From a virus, in IMG/VR virus record IMGVR_UViG_3300009504_000015, positions 1-36,113 of that record: a stretch of DNA of 36,113 nt. One strand, written 5' to 3'. The translations under genes and the position numbers were made by a program. Below the pieces are notes generated by a model that worked only from the letters and a program-made list of their open reading frames with translations, did no database searches and was not told the origin of the DNA. This document shows positions 8,665-17,295 of this stretch, in pieces. Each line of letters begins with the position of its first letter. The stretch's first letter is position 1.

Positions 8665-9050
8665 TAACATGTGTACGTGATGATTTGGTTTTGGCTTGTA
8701 TTTTTTACCTTAAAGAGTTGCTACCAAAAAACAAAATTCCTAACGTAGACATTGATTTATATAAAATGCACACATTGAAAGGTTGGTGTGCTCCAGACGA
8801 AGATGGTTATCAAATATGTTTGGACTCAACGCAACCAATCGAAATTATGCTTACCACTTTAGCTCACGAATGTGTGCACATAAAGCAGTATGTTATGAAG
8901 GAATTGGTTGAAAAAGATCACGAAAATTTTTGGTTTGGAGAAAAGGTCGAACCACACATGTATGATGATTACTATAATTTACCTTGGGAAAAGGAAGCAT
9001 ATAATCTCGAATTGGAATTACTTGAAAGGTTTATTCGTATAAATAATTAA
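8661..9050 (+). CDS. HExxH zinc metallopeptidase-like protein
   Basis: 129 aa. It contains AHECVHIKQY, an HExxH zinc-binding motif, and a downstream PWEKEAY segment that could supply a third ligand (Glu), as in SprT/ImmA-type minimal gluzincin-like proteins. Substrate and function are unknown; related small proteins occur in marine T4-like phages. It begins by ATGA overlap with gene 46 and its stop codon directly abuts the next ATG. Confidence 0.65.
   Translation: MITCVRDDLVLACIFYLKELLPKNKIPNVDIDLYKMHTLKGWCAPDEDGYQICLDSTQPIEIMLTTLAHECVHIKQYVMKELVEKDHENFWFGEKVEPHMYDDYYNLPWEKEAYNLELELLERFIRINN
9038..9045 (+). promoter_or_regulatory. Late promoter TATAAATA, leaderless spacing
   Basis: Exact octamer within the last codons of the upstream gene, 5 nt before the ATG at 9051. 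It separates the early recombination operon from the late block of capsid-associated genes. Confidence 0.75.
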
Positions 9051-10409
9051 ATGATAACCTTTAAAGAATTTATAAAATTAACCGAGGCGACAAATTTAGG
9101 ATCAAAAGAATTGGACAAATATGGTGATCAACGACCGAATATTTTGATCGATTTGATCAAAAAGAAAACACCCTTAAAACTTGTGGATGGGCAGTTAGCG
9201 ATTGTGACTGATATTGATGGTGCAATAGCCTCCATTGAACAATTCAAAAAAGATAAAAAGAATTTTAATCTTCACACAGATCGTGGATTAATCGCAAATA
9301 CGAGACTTAAAAAGACCAAAGAATTTGGGGGAGAGACGGGCGGCGCGGGGGGTGGCACAATCAACACAAGCATTACTGAATCCGCGCAATGTTTATGGTG
9401 TGTGGCTTTATTGGATTTAGGCGCATCGACACCATATGAAAAAGTAACAGAAGCTGATTTAAGAAAAGCATTCTCTAAGGTACATGTGACCGCAAAGCTA
9501 GATGACATGTTAAATATAACCGACGAATGGAAAATGAGTTCATATTTATCCGCAAAAATATTAATTGAACAGGGTTACATTCATCGCGGGATGGAGTTTT
9601 ATAGAGGTAAGGGTTTAATGACTCAAGTCTATGATGCTAAAAATAAAGCATATAAAAATATCAACATTAGCCCCATGAAAGATGATAAATGGAATCCAGG
9701 TGATATATGGGCGGCAGACCCAAGATTTAATGCGTCTGAACTGGATGATACGTCGCCACGGGCACTACAAAAATCTATTCTTGGGGCGTTTGTCGATAGG
9801 AGGTTGGTTGGAATATCTCTGAAACTTGTAAAAAAGACCGCAAAAATTAAAGAATATAATATCGTGCTACCCCCCGATGTAGATGATCATAAAATAACAG
9901 CATTCGGAGCGCGTTCTCTTAGATCAGGAAAGGGTGATTTTTGGTCAACTAAGGGTGGCGAAATTGTGTTTGATGGATCACAGTTAATGCAAATTAGAGA
10001 TAATACCAGATTTGGTACAATTAAGGTTGAAATTACCGGCAAAAGCGCACGCGGGGGTGGTGCCGGCTGGGCATATATCGCAACCGTAATTCAGCAAATA
10101 TTTAAACAAAGATCTCCGGGAATTAGAGAGATAGAAACTGCAGCAAAGGCAGCAAAAGCTGGTGATAAACGCGCGCTTAATACCATATATGAAACAATCA
10201 ATCGAGTCGAAAGAATGACATATAATCAATTCATTGAAGGACTTTCGGACAAAGACGCTGGTTGGTTACACGCAAAATATGGAGCATGTCTCGTTTTACA
10301 ACACGTAGCTTCTAACGGTGGGCCAAAGGCCAATCGATTCATAACAAAATTGGTTAATTATGCTGCAAGCCAAACTGAAGATTCTTCGGCATTCATAAAG
10401 GTACATTGA
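9051..10409 (+). CDS. Putative capsid-internal protein, possible PD-(D/E)XK-like core
   Basis: 452 aa with no firm family. The N-terminus MITFKEFIKLTEA resembles T4 capsid-targeting sequences (T4 internal protein: MKTYQEFIAE-A), with LTE (10-12) before A13 as a candidate gp21 cleavage site. A Gly-rich stretch (ETGGAGGGT, ~100) follows. A central DKWNPGDIWAA and, ~50 residues later, LVGISLKLV could be the D...xxK core of a restriction-endonuclease-like fold; this is inference. The late promoter and position beside other similarly headed genes suggest packaging in the head and delivery with the DNA. It overlaps the next gene by one base. Confidence 0.5.
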   Translation: MITFKEFIKLTEATNLGSKELDKYGDQRPNILIDLIKKKTPLKLVDGQLAIVTDIDGAIASIEQFKKDKKNFNLHTDRGLIANTRLKKTKEFGGETGGAGGGTINTSITESAQCLWCVALLDLGASTPYEKVTEADLRKAFSKVHVTAKLDDMLNITDEWKMSSYLSAKILIEQGYIHRGMEFYRGKGLMTQVYDAKNKAYKNINISPMKDDKWNPGDIWAADPRFNASELDDTSPRALQKSILGAFVDRRLVGISLKLVKKTAKIKEYNIVLPPDVDDHKITAFGARSLRSGKGDFWSTKGGEIVFDGSQLMQIRDNTRFGTIKVEITGKSARGGGAGWAYIATVIQQIFKQRSPGIREIETAAKAAKAGDKRALNTIYETINRVERMTYNQFIEGLSDKDAGWLHAKYGACLVLQHVASNGGPKANRFITKLVNYAASQTEDSSAFIKVH

Positions 10410-11686
10410 TGAAAAATAAAATTTATAAAAAAAGTATTAGAGAATTTAAATTGCCACAGTTTTCTGAGTTTTTGACAGAAAGCAAAAATACTCACATGAT
10501 GCATGCAGAAAATGCGGTATTATATAGAGGGCCCGCGGGAGTAAAAAGAGCATTGGAAGCTCTCGACGATTTATACTCAATGTTGGCTGGAACTGGATTA
10601 TCCGATTCACGAATGGTAACTCAGAAATGGGATGGGAGCCCGGCGGTGTTCTTCGGTGCAGCGCCTGATGATGGTGCTTTCTTTGTTGCCAAAAAGGGCA
10701 TTTTTAATAAAAACCCCAAGGTATATAAATCCATAGCAGATATTAAAGCAGATACGTCTGGTGATTTGGCCGCAAAATTGATTGCAGTCTTTAATGGATT
10801 TAAAGATGCCGGAATTAAAACCATTTATCAAGGTGATTTAATGTTCACTAAATCTGATATTGAAACAACCACACACAGTGGAAAAAAATTCTTTACATTT
10901 CACCCAAACACAATTGTTTATGCTGTTCCCACGGATTCTGACGTCGGTAAAGCAATAAAATCTGCTGATGTTGGTATTGTCATACACACCGAATACAAAG
11001 GCAAAGATTACGAATCACTGTCTGCATCATTTGATATTAATGTAAATTCACTAAAAAGAAAAATGGCACCAAAGGTTTGGATCGAAGATGCGTATGTAAA
11101 AAACATGTCCAGTTTGGTTACAATGAATGATAGTGATAGATCTGAGGTTAAGTCGATATTAGATTATGCGAATCGTGTATTTACTCGTGCGGGGAGAGGT
11201 GTCTTAACCGAGCTTGAGAAAAATTCAGATCTTGCAACACAAATTGAAGCGTTTCAAAATTCATTTATTCGGTCGGGCGTAAAAGTGGGTGATGCGAAAC
11301 AACATGTGAATGATTTAATTCGATGGTTTAATGCTAGGTTTGAAAAAGAAATTGAGAAAAGAAAAACTGAGGCGGGGAAAGGTAAGATTGCAGAGAAAAG
11401 AGATGCAATGATGGCATTCTTCTCAGACTCAAATAAAAGAGAGTTGCAACAAATTTTTGAGTTGCAATTTGCCATGGCTTCAGCTAAAGATATATTATTT
11501 GCTCAATTAGAAAAAATCAAATCAATTGATACTTTTGTTTTAACAAAAGATGGTCTTAGAGTAACCGGAACCGAGGGTTATGTTATTGTTGATAAACTTG
11601 ATTCAAAGACATATAAAATAGTGGATCGAATGGAATTTTCTCAAAATAACTTTTCTCAAGATATTATTAAAAAATGGATGAGATAA
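10409..11686 (+). CDS. DUF6267-like protein with ligase-type nucleotidyltransferase fold
   Basis: 425 aa. KWDGSPAVFFG (K73, D75, G76) matches motif I (KxDG) of DNA/RNA ligases and capping enzymes; downstream FFVAKKGIF, YQGDLMF (142-145) and VIHTEYKG (~191-198) fit motifs III, IV and V. Related proteins occur in marine T4-likes as DUF6267. The first residues include FSEFLTE-S (LTE 22-24), resembling a capsid-targeting peptide and cleavage site. Lys73 would be the adenylated residue if it is active; substrate unknown. The start is the ATG of a TGATG overlap; the TTG at 10406 is less likely. Confidence 0.7.
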   Translation: MKNKIYKKSIREFKLPQFSEFLTESKNTHMMHAENAVLYRGPAGVKRALEALDDLYSMLAGTGLSDSRMVTQKWDGSPAVFFGAAPDDGAFFVAKKGIFNKNPKVYKSIADIKADTSGDLAAKLIAVFNGFKDAGIKTIYQGDLMFTKSDIETTTHSGKKFFTFHPNTIVYAVPTDSDVGKAIKSADVGIVIHTEYKGKDYESLSASFDINVNSLKRKMAPKVWIEDAYVKNMSSLVTMNDSDRSEVKSILDYANRVFTRAGRGVLTELEKNSDLATQIEAFQNSFIRSGVKVGDAKQHVNDLIRWFNARFEKEIEKRKTEAGKGKIAEKRDAMMAFFSDSNKRELQQIFELQFAMASAKDILFAQLEKIKSIDTFVLTKDGLRVTGTEGYVIVDKLDSKTYKIVDRMEFSQNNFSQDIIKKWMR

Positions 11687-11697
11687 GGAATTAACGT

Positions 11698-12495
11698 ATG
11701 AATAAATTTAAAACATTCCTAGAACAAAATACAAAAGAAATTACATTTACCTTTGGTCGCTTCCAACCAGCTACCGTGGGGCATCAAAAACTGTTCGATA
11801 AAGTTGCATCTATGGCCAGGGGCGGTGACTATAGAATTTACGCTTCACAATCTCAGGATCCAAAAAAGAATCCTTTATCTTATAGAGACAAAATAAAATT
11901 TATGCGAGAAATGTTTCCAAAACACGCTCGTGCCATTCGTGAAGATACCGAAGTGAAAAATGCTTTAGATGTTTTATTTAAGTTATATAAAGAAGGTTAC
12001 ACCGATGTAAATTTTGTTGTGGGTTCTGATAGAGTTCCTGCATTTCAATTTTTAAAAAAATATAATGGAGTTGAGGCGAAAGGAAATTTTTATAAGTTTG
12101 ATACAATCAACATTGTTTCTGCTGGTGAAAGAGATCCCGATGCAGATGATGTTGTATCTGCGATGTCTGCTTCAAAACTAAGAGAAGCTGCCGCAAATGG
12201 CGAATATTCTGAATTCGGTAAAGGTATGCCAAGGCGATACAATTACAAGAATCTCTTTAATGCCGTGAGAAAAGGCATGGGAATGGATCCTATTGAAAAT
12301 TTTCATTCACACATTCAATTGCCCCCCAAAAGTGACATCAGAGAAAAATTCATAAAGGGCAAAATTTTCAATGCGGGATGTAAAATCAAAATTACAGGAA
12401 CTATTACTGAAGAAACGATTAAGTCAAAGGGTCCTAATTTTGTTATTTGTGAATCTGGCGAAAAATATTTTATTGATCAAATAACCGAAATTTAA
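11698..12495 (+). CDS. Cytidylyltransferase/NMN-adenylyltransferase-like protein
   Basis: 265 aa. FTFGRFQPATVGH (GRFQPATVGH at 20-29) is the nucleotide-binding (T/H)xGH signature of the nucleotidylyltransferase alpha/beta phosphodiesterase fold; SASKLRE (157-163) corresponds to the ISSTxxR motif. Marine T4-like phages carry such proteins, usually annotated as cytidylyltransferase; substrate unproven. The C-terminal ~65 residues form a small strand-rich domain (CKIKITGTITEETI...). The N-terminus MNKFKTFLEQ resembles its neighbours' capsid-targeting-like leaders. RBS AAGGA lies 8 nt upstream. Confidence 0.75.
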   Translation: MNKFKTFLEQNTKEITFTFGRFQPATVGHQKLFDKVASMARGGDYRIYASQSQDPKKNPLSYRDKIKFMREMFPKHARAIREDTEVKNALDVLFKLYKEGYTDVNFVVGSDRVPAFQFLKKYNGVEAKGNFYKFDTINIVSAGERDPDADDVVSAMSASKLREAAANGEYSEFGKGMPRRYNYKNLFNAVRKGMGMDPIENFHSHIQLPPKSDIREKFIKGKIFNAGCKIKITGTITEETIKSKGPNFVICESGEKYFIDQITEI

Positions 12496-12503
12496 AACAA
12501 ACA

Positions 12504-12887
12504 ATGAAAAAATCTGACACATTTAAAGCACCTGCCGCCGCAGCAAGAAATGCTCAAAGAGCACTAGACTGGAAAGAAAAACACGGTGACGAAGTAAAAG
12601 CAATGACAAGAGTTGGTTGGGCCAGAGCAAATCAATTGGCCAAAGGAGAAAATTTGTCATATGAAACGGTTAAGAGAATGGCCGCTTTTGCAAGACACAA
12701 AAAGAATTCTAAAATAAATCCCGACAAAAAAGATACACCCTGGAAAGATAACGGGCATGTGGCCTGGCTTGGTTGGGGTGGAGATGCAGGCGTTAATTGG
12801 GCAAAAGGTATTGTGTCAAAGATTGATGAAAATAATTCTCTAATAGAAGCAATATTGGATATTATGCATGAAAATACTATTAACTAA
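12504..12887 (+). CDS. Small phage protein with GWARANQLAKGE motif
   Basis: 127 aa. Contains MTRVGWARANQLAKGENLSYETVKRMAAFARH and, later, HVAWLGWGGDAGVNWA; this two-part signature recurs in small phage proteins or C-terminal domains near head genes, but I know of no established function. The N-terminus is Ala/Lys-rich. Located among late capsid-associated genes; its last 20 nt overlap the next gene. Confidence 0.6.
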   Translation: MKKSDTFKAPAAAARNAQRALDWKEKHGDEVKAMTRVGWARANQLAKGENLSYETVKRMAAFARHKKNSKINPDKKDTPWKDNGHVAWLGWGGDAGVNWAKGIVSKIDENNSLIEAILDIMHENTIN

Positions 12888-13836
12888 ATCCAGGTGGTTG
12901 GATAATAATCTCAAAGAGAATTGGAGAAAAGATCACTTAACTTTTTGGAATGCAATGGCAAATGCCTGCAAAAAATACCAAACAGACGTTTTAAAAATTA
13001 GCTCCGGCGCAAAGGGTGTGACTGAATTTTATAAGTTAAAGTCTAAATCCGACTATGATTTGCATATAGCTCACCATTTAACCAATAATGCGCCGGACAC
13101 CATAGACTATATGCAAGCATATTATTCTAACTTATATCATTTAGATAATAATGGATATTCTGGATTTTGTGATTTGGCCAAGCGTGATATAATAGATAGA
13201 ACAGCCTCTGATTCAAAGATAAAGAAATTTTGTGATGAATACGTTTATTCCCTAAGAGAAGAAACTAAATATAAAGATAAAAATGTAAATCAAATTGAAG
13301 CCTTCATTCCGAATGAATTTATTTTTGTGGCATTGCAAGTCCAATCGGACTCTGTTATGAATTTAAAATCCCGGCATTCTTCTTATATGATAAAAATGGC
13401 AGCCGAAGTTGGCAAACTCATGGGTTTGCCGATTGTGATTAAATTTCACCCTATGACACAAAATAAGACTGAGCTCAAAAAAGTTATGTATAAGTTAAAG
13501 GGATTAAACTATAAAATATTTGAATCTCAGGGTGATGTGCGCGAACTAATCAAACGGTCCGTTGCCACATTTGTGATTAACTCGGGAGTGGGATTTGAAA
13601 GCCTTATTCATCACAAACCCGTGTTTACGTATGGTCAGTGTGATTACAACCAACTGGCAAATTTTAATATTGTATCACCTTTTCAAATAAAAAGTAAAAT
13701 AGAAAAAGGAATTGATGTTAAAGAATATGATCGTTTCTTTTATTCTTGGTGGAATCACATTATTGATATAAGACACCCCGACTATGAAAAGAAAATTGAA
13801 ACTATCATAGAACAAAAAATTCAAATGAATAAATAA
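12868..13836 (+). CDS. Capsule-synthesis (KpsS-like) glycosyltransferase-like protein
   Basis: 322 aa. The C-terminal half resembles the capsule polysaccharide synthesis family (KpsS/KpsC, Kdo-type transferases): FVALQVQSDS, PIVIKFHPM, then a nucleotide-sugar-site-like TFVINSGVGFESLIHHKPVF and TYGQCDY. These correspond to the family's Q-D-S, HP and S-GxE-L-KPV blocks. The N-terminal half is less diagnostic. A role in modifying a host surface glycan or a phage structural protein is inference. It starts inside the previous gene, suggesting coupled translation. Confidence 0.6.
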   Translation: MKILLTKSRWLDNNLKENWRKDHLTFWNAMANACKKYQTDVLKISSGAKGVTEFYKLKSKSDYDLHIAHHLTNNAPDTIDYMQAYYSNLYHLDNNGYSGFCDLAKRDIIDRTASDSKIKKFCDEYVYSLREETKYKDKNVNQIEAFIPNEFIFVALQVQSDSVMNLKSRHSSYMIKMAAEVGKLMGLPIVIKFHPMTQNKTELKKVMYKLKGLNYKIFESQGDVRELIKRSVATFVINSGVGFESLIHHKPVFTYGQCDYNQLANFNIVSPFQIKSKIEKGIDVKEYDRFFYSWWNHIIDIRHPDYEKKIETIIEQKIQMNK

Positions 13837-13843
13837 TACTACA

Positions 13844-14479
13844 ATGCAAAACAACTATTTCAATTCCGAACTTTGCGAACAATGGCTGAATGAAAATCAC
13901 ACCAAAGTTATTCAAAAACACAATATAAAATCCCTGCAAGGCATAGACGGGATTAGATTAAGTGTAAAAGAGCAATTGCGAAAAGGCTCCAAATTTGTTC
14001 CCGTTATAACTGAATCGGGAGATTTGGGTTTTGCACATGGCTGGCCTCAAGTGAGAGTTAAGAAAATACAATCACTTCTCGAGGCTAGGCAATACAGAGT
14101 GATTGCGATGACCGACGCCGGAGAAGAACATTATTCGGATTGGTATGATTCGGAAGATGAGGCGACAGATATGATGAATCAGGTAGATAAAGAGGATAAT
14201 GCTTATATTGGATCTGAAATTCAAAAACGAATAAAAGAGCTTGAGGCGGATGAGTCCGAGGAAAACCTAACTCCAATCAATACTAAGTTGAAAAAAACAC
14301 CTCCAGCAAAACCAACCAAAGACGACGATGAAGTCGAGGAATCATTAGAGGAAAAGAAATTGAAAAAAGATGATGATGATCCATGCTGGGATGGTTATGT
14401 AAAACTGGGAACAAAGAAAAAGAATGGAAAAGAAGTTCCAAATTGTGTACCTATGGAAGATTTAAAAAAGAAAAAATAA
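13844..14479 (+). CDS. Putative capsid-associated protein with acidic/lysine-rich tail
   Basis: 211 aa. N-terminal ~75 residues are basic and mixed; then QSLLE-ARQYRVIAM, where LLE before Ala matches the gp21 cleavage consensus. A D/E/K-rich linker (~110-185) leads to a C-terminal CWDGYVKLGTKKKNGKEVP module, a short Cys-containing motif seen at the ends of several phage head-associated proteins. No enzymatic motif. An AATAAATA lies 8 nt upstream of the ATG, one mismatch from the late octamer. Confidence 0.55.
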   Translation: MQNNYFNSELCEQWLNENHTKVIQKHNIKSLQGIDGIRLSVKEQLRKGSKFVPVITESGDLGFAHGWPQVRVKKIQSLLEARQYRVIAMTDAGEEHYSDWYDSEDEATDMMNQVDKEDNAYIGSEIQKRIKELEADESEENLTPINTKLKKTPPAKPTKDDDEVEESLEEKKLKKDDDDPCWDGYVKLGTKKKNGKEVPNCVPMEDLKKKK

Positions 14480-14492
14480 TATAAAGGATAAA

Positions 14493-16022
14493 ATGTTGAA
14501 AAAAGAAAATTTAAATGAAAACGACGAAGATTTAGTTTCGGTAATTACAAAAACCATAGTCGGAAAATCAAACGCATCCGATCCAATAAATGAGGCAAAA
14601 AGTAAAAATAAAATTGATGAAGACACTCAGTTGGATGAATCATTTATGCGCATTAAATCTAAATCTGCGAGAGACATGGTCATGGGCTTAAAATATGCTC
14701 TCGAAATTGCGGAAAGATGGGCTAAAGGTAATGACGTGGATCGTAATTTGTTGAGAGGTATGGAAAAAACATTGAGTGATCAGCTAAAGGTATTAAGAAG
14801 TGACATTAAAACATTTAATCGTAAAGAAGATGTGCCAAAAGAATATATGGCCGAAGAAACCGAGCTAGATGAAAACGTTTCAAAGGAAGGCTTAAAAAAC
14901 GCTGTAACTAAAATATTAGTTAGGGCGGGAAATAATCCCAAGGACGTTAAAAAAATGGTTGACGCGGAATTTGAAACAGCACTTAAAATGTATAAACCGA
15001 CCGTTCCTGACGCAAAGGCCTCTAAAATTGCAGATATTATTCGTACGATCGCCGAAGAAACCGAGCCACTGGATGAAGACAAATATGTTCATTACATGGA
15101 CAAGAATAAACAAATTAAGAGACAGCGAATAAATCAAATTCGTAAAGACGGTTCTATCGAATTAGATAATGGTGCTTTGTTGGATACTTCTGATAAAGTA
15201 GATTCTAAATCTAAAATAAAACAATACAGAGATTATATTCTGGAAGATACTCAGTTGGATGAAAGAGTTCTTCCAATCTTTCAGAAAACCCACGATGAAC
15301 TTAAATCATTGGAGATGAAACTGAAACCAGGAAGCAGACTAAATGCAGGTATCAACCGAGAACTTAATGGTAATTATAATAACGACTTCGCTAAAATGAG
15401 CAAATTACTAACACCTCTTGTAGAAACTTGGGAGTTTGTTGTTTGGAATGATTTACAAATGAACTTGGTGAGAGAAAATACAGAATTGGATGAAGCAGTT
15501 AATGTTAGCTATGACCGGTATGTGAGAGTGCACGGCAAAAAACCTAGAGTTTCGGGTAGAGCTCCTTTTATGTTTACAAGTAAATCAATGGGCGCTGTTT
15601 CGTTTGACGATGATACTGAAGTTTTAATGACTCCCACAATGACAGCGGCCGATGCGCAAAAGCTCGCAAAAGAGTGGGGTAAAAAACATGGCCACAGAAC
15701 AGTGTATTTTATGGAGTCCTTGGAAAAATCGATCGAAGACTTAAAAAAAAAGCCAAACGATGAAGAAGAATTAAAAGAAAATGTTAAAATTAAAAATAAC
15801 ACAAAATCTTCGGACTTCATTAAAATATTAAGAGCAATTGCAAAGGATGATTTAGATGCCAGACAGTTTTTAAATAAACTGGCAGATCATATCAAAAAAT
15901 CTTATCCAAATATAATAACTGATAAAGATATGCAATCATTAAAAAGAGAACCAGCACTTCAAAAGCTTTGGGATGATGATACACTTGATTACGTATTAAT
16001 TAGTTCTGGCCTTAATAAATAA
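14493..16022 (+). CDS. Modular capsid-internal protein with five E-x-T-x-LDE linkers
   Basis: 509 aa made of short modules separated by near-identical acidic linkers: EDTQLDE (43-49), EETELDE (121-127), EETEPLDE (188-195), EDTQLDE (251-257) and ENTELDE (328-334), with a weaker EEELKE at ~424-429. Each LDE fits the [LIF]xE consensus for gp21 prohead protease, and an INE-A site is at 32-35. The modules themselves look unrelated to each other. The simplest reading is a head-internal polyprotein processed during maturation; this is inference. RBS AAAGGATAAA precedes the ATG. Confidence 0.6.
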   Translation: MLKKENLNENDEDLVSVITKTIVGKSNASDPINEAKSKNKIDEDTQLDESFMRIKSKSARDMVMGLKYALEIAERWAKGNDVDRNLLRGMEKTLSDQLKVLRSDIKTFNRKEDVPKEYMAEETELDENVSKEGLKNAVTKILVRAGNNPKDVKKMVDAEFETALKMYKPTVPDAKASKIADIIRTIAEETEPLDEDKYVHYMDKNKQIKRQRINQIRKDGSIELDNGALLDTSDKVDSKSKIKQYRDYILEDTQLDERVLPIFQKTHDELKSLEMKLKPGSRLNAGINRELNGNYNNDFAKMSKLLTPLVETWEFVVWNDLQMNLVRENTELDEAVNVSYDRYVRVHGKKPRVSGRAPFMFTSKSMGAVSFDDDTEVLMTPTMTAADAQKLAKEWGKKHGHRTVYFMESLEKSIEDLKKKPNDEEELKENVKIKNNTKSSDFIKILRAIAKDDLDARQFLNKLADHIKKSYPNIITDKDMQSLKREPALQKLWDDDTLDYVLISSGLNK

Positions 16023-16029
16023 TTATATT

Positions 16030-16392
16030 ATGATAAGGCTTGAAAAATTTAATCTCATTGAATTTGCAGCAGAAAATTATAGAAACCCAGCGTGTTTAAC
16101 GGTAGATGAGTTTTTTGGTGATATTGCAAAATTTAAGTATGTAAAACGATTACTCAACCGATATGAAAGAACTGGCGTCGTTCAAGAACGTTTATTGATT
16201 AATCATCTTATTTTAATCTATAACGTTTTTGATTCGGCGGCAGCAACTGAAATACTTTTTAATCGTTGTGAGGAAAGCACATGGCCTGCTTTAAAATCTT
16301 GTTTACTGTTCTTAAACAGAATTGAAAATCATACCTATAAACCTAATGTGTCACCTGATAAATATATCTGTAAGAAATTGGAAAATCTATGA
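16030..16392 (+). CDS. Conserved T4-like hypothetical protein
   Basis: 120 aa, helical. FNLIEFAAENYRNPACLTVDEFFGDIAKFKYVKRLL followed by RLLINHLILIYNVF resembles a conserved small protein of marine T4-like phages that sits next to the following gene. No function known. An AATAAATA is 8 nt upstream of the ATG. It overlaps the next gene by 4 nt (ATGA). Confidence 0.7.
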   Translation: MIRLEKFNLIEFAAENYRNPACLTVDEFFGDIAKFKYVKRLLNRYERTGVVQERLLINHLILIYNVFDSAAATEILFNRCEESTWPALKSCLLFLNRIENHTYKPNVSPDKYICKKLENL

Positions 16393-17228
16393 TTAAGAGA
16401 ACAGCTGACGCAATATACACATATAGATTCATTAAGACTTTGGTTCTTGATTGGAATAAAACCAAGGCATATCAATTGGGATTAATTGATCGCAATGGTA
16501 AAAGATTAAAATCGCCTGAAACACCCGAAGAAAAAAATGCACTTACTTTTTTTCACCGCGTGGTTTTTAATGTTAAAAGAATTTTTAATCTTGCGCCGGG
16601 CGGAATCATTAGAAGAATAAGCACATTCGCTGCAGCATTAAGATTGCTGAAAGAAACCACAAATTTGCCAGAAGATCAAATTGTTTCTATATTAGAAAAT
16701 ACATACAATATTAACCTCAAGGAATGCTTAACTGAGGATGTTGATTCTAATTTAGAGCCGGGGGTATACACTTTGAGCGTCGATTATCCAACAAAACACA
16801 TGGATTTGCCCGAAGGTACACAAATTGAAATATTTGAATCTGAACAAAAATTTTTAGGACAACAGTTTTACCGTGCCCGACATTTATTGTCAAATGAGAT
16901 CATTTATGTAAATTCGGGCATAGTAGAAGAGGCAGGAGGATTTAGTGTCTCTACTGTCAATGTCGCAGACATTCCCAGACCGCTGAAATCTCCGTCTGGT
17001 GATCGTTATCGCAAATTTAAAATCCCCTCTCCCCTCTTTAATAAAATTAATTCGGGAAGAAATAAATACCAAAGATGGGATAAGTATCTCGATTTAACCG
17101 ATGAAAACCAAATGAACATTGCAAATTTTTGCAAAAAATATAAAAATGCGACGGTTATAATCGAAGATGAAGCAACTGGTTGCACACGGGCTCTTAAGCC
17201 AAACTCGATGGGCGAGTATAATACCTAA
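16389..17228 (+). CDS. Conserved T4-like hypothetical, probable structural protein
   Basis: 279 aa. The N-terminus RTADAIYTYRFIKTLVLDWNKTKAYQLGLID and FHRVVFNVKRIF are typical of a conserved marine T4-like protein paired with the preceding gene. The middle (residues ~115-215) is strand-rich (GVYTLSVDYPTK..., GGFSVSTVNVADIPRP), suggesting a beta-domain. No catalytic motif seen. The pairing and 4-nt overlap suggest joint function, probably in the virion, which I cannot verify. Confidence 0.65.
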   Translation: MIKRTADAIYTYRFIKTLVLDWNKTKAYQLGLIDRNGKRLKSPETPEEKNALTFFHRVVFNVKRIFNLAPGGIIRRISTFAAALRLLKETTNLPEDQIVSILENTYNINLKECLTEDVDSNLEPGVYTLSVDYPTKHMDLPEGTQIEIFESEQKFLGQQFYRARHLLSNEIIYVNSGIVEEAGGFSVSTVNVADIPRPLKSPSGDRYRKFKIPSPLFNKINSGRNKYQRWDKYLDLTDENQMNIANFCKKYKNATVIIEDEATGCTRALKPNSMGEYNT

Positions 17229-17247
17229 TCATTATATACAAAAACTC

Positions 17248-17280
17248 AAATTTAAATCACAGGTTTACTGTGTTAAATTT
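17248..17280 (+). promoter_or_regulatory. Hairpin in the leader of the class II RNR gene
   Basis: AAATTTAA (17248-17255) and CACAG (17258-17262) pair with CTGTG (17268-17272) and TTAAATTT (17273-17280) around a GTTTA loop, with a 2-nt bulge. It ends 15 nt before the ATG, just upstream of the AAAGGAAA ribosome-binding site. It could act as an attenuator, an mRNA-stabilising hairpin or a weak terminator; no cobalamin riboswitch is visible. Confidence 0.55.
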
Positions 17281-17295
17281 TAAAGGAAATAAATT

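Noticed and set aside
17217-17222. TATAAT upstream of nrdJ as a possible promoter
   Set aside because: No TTTACA-like box at 17-18 nt and the distance to the ATG does not match the early pattern; it lies in the codons of the preceding gene.
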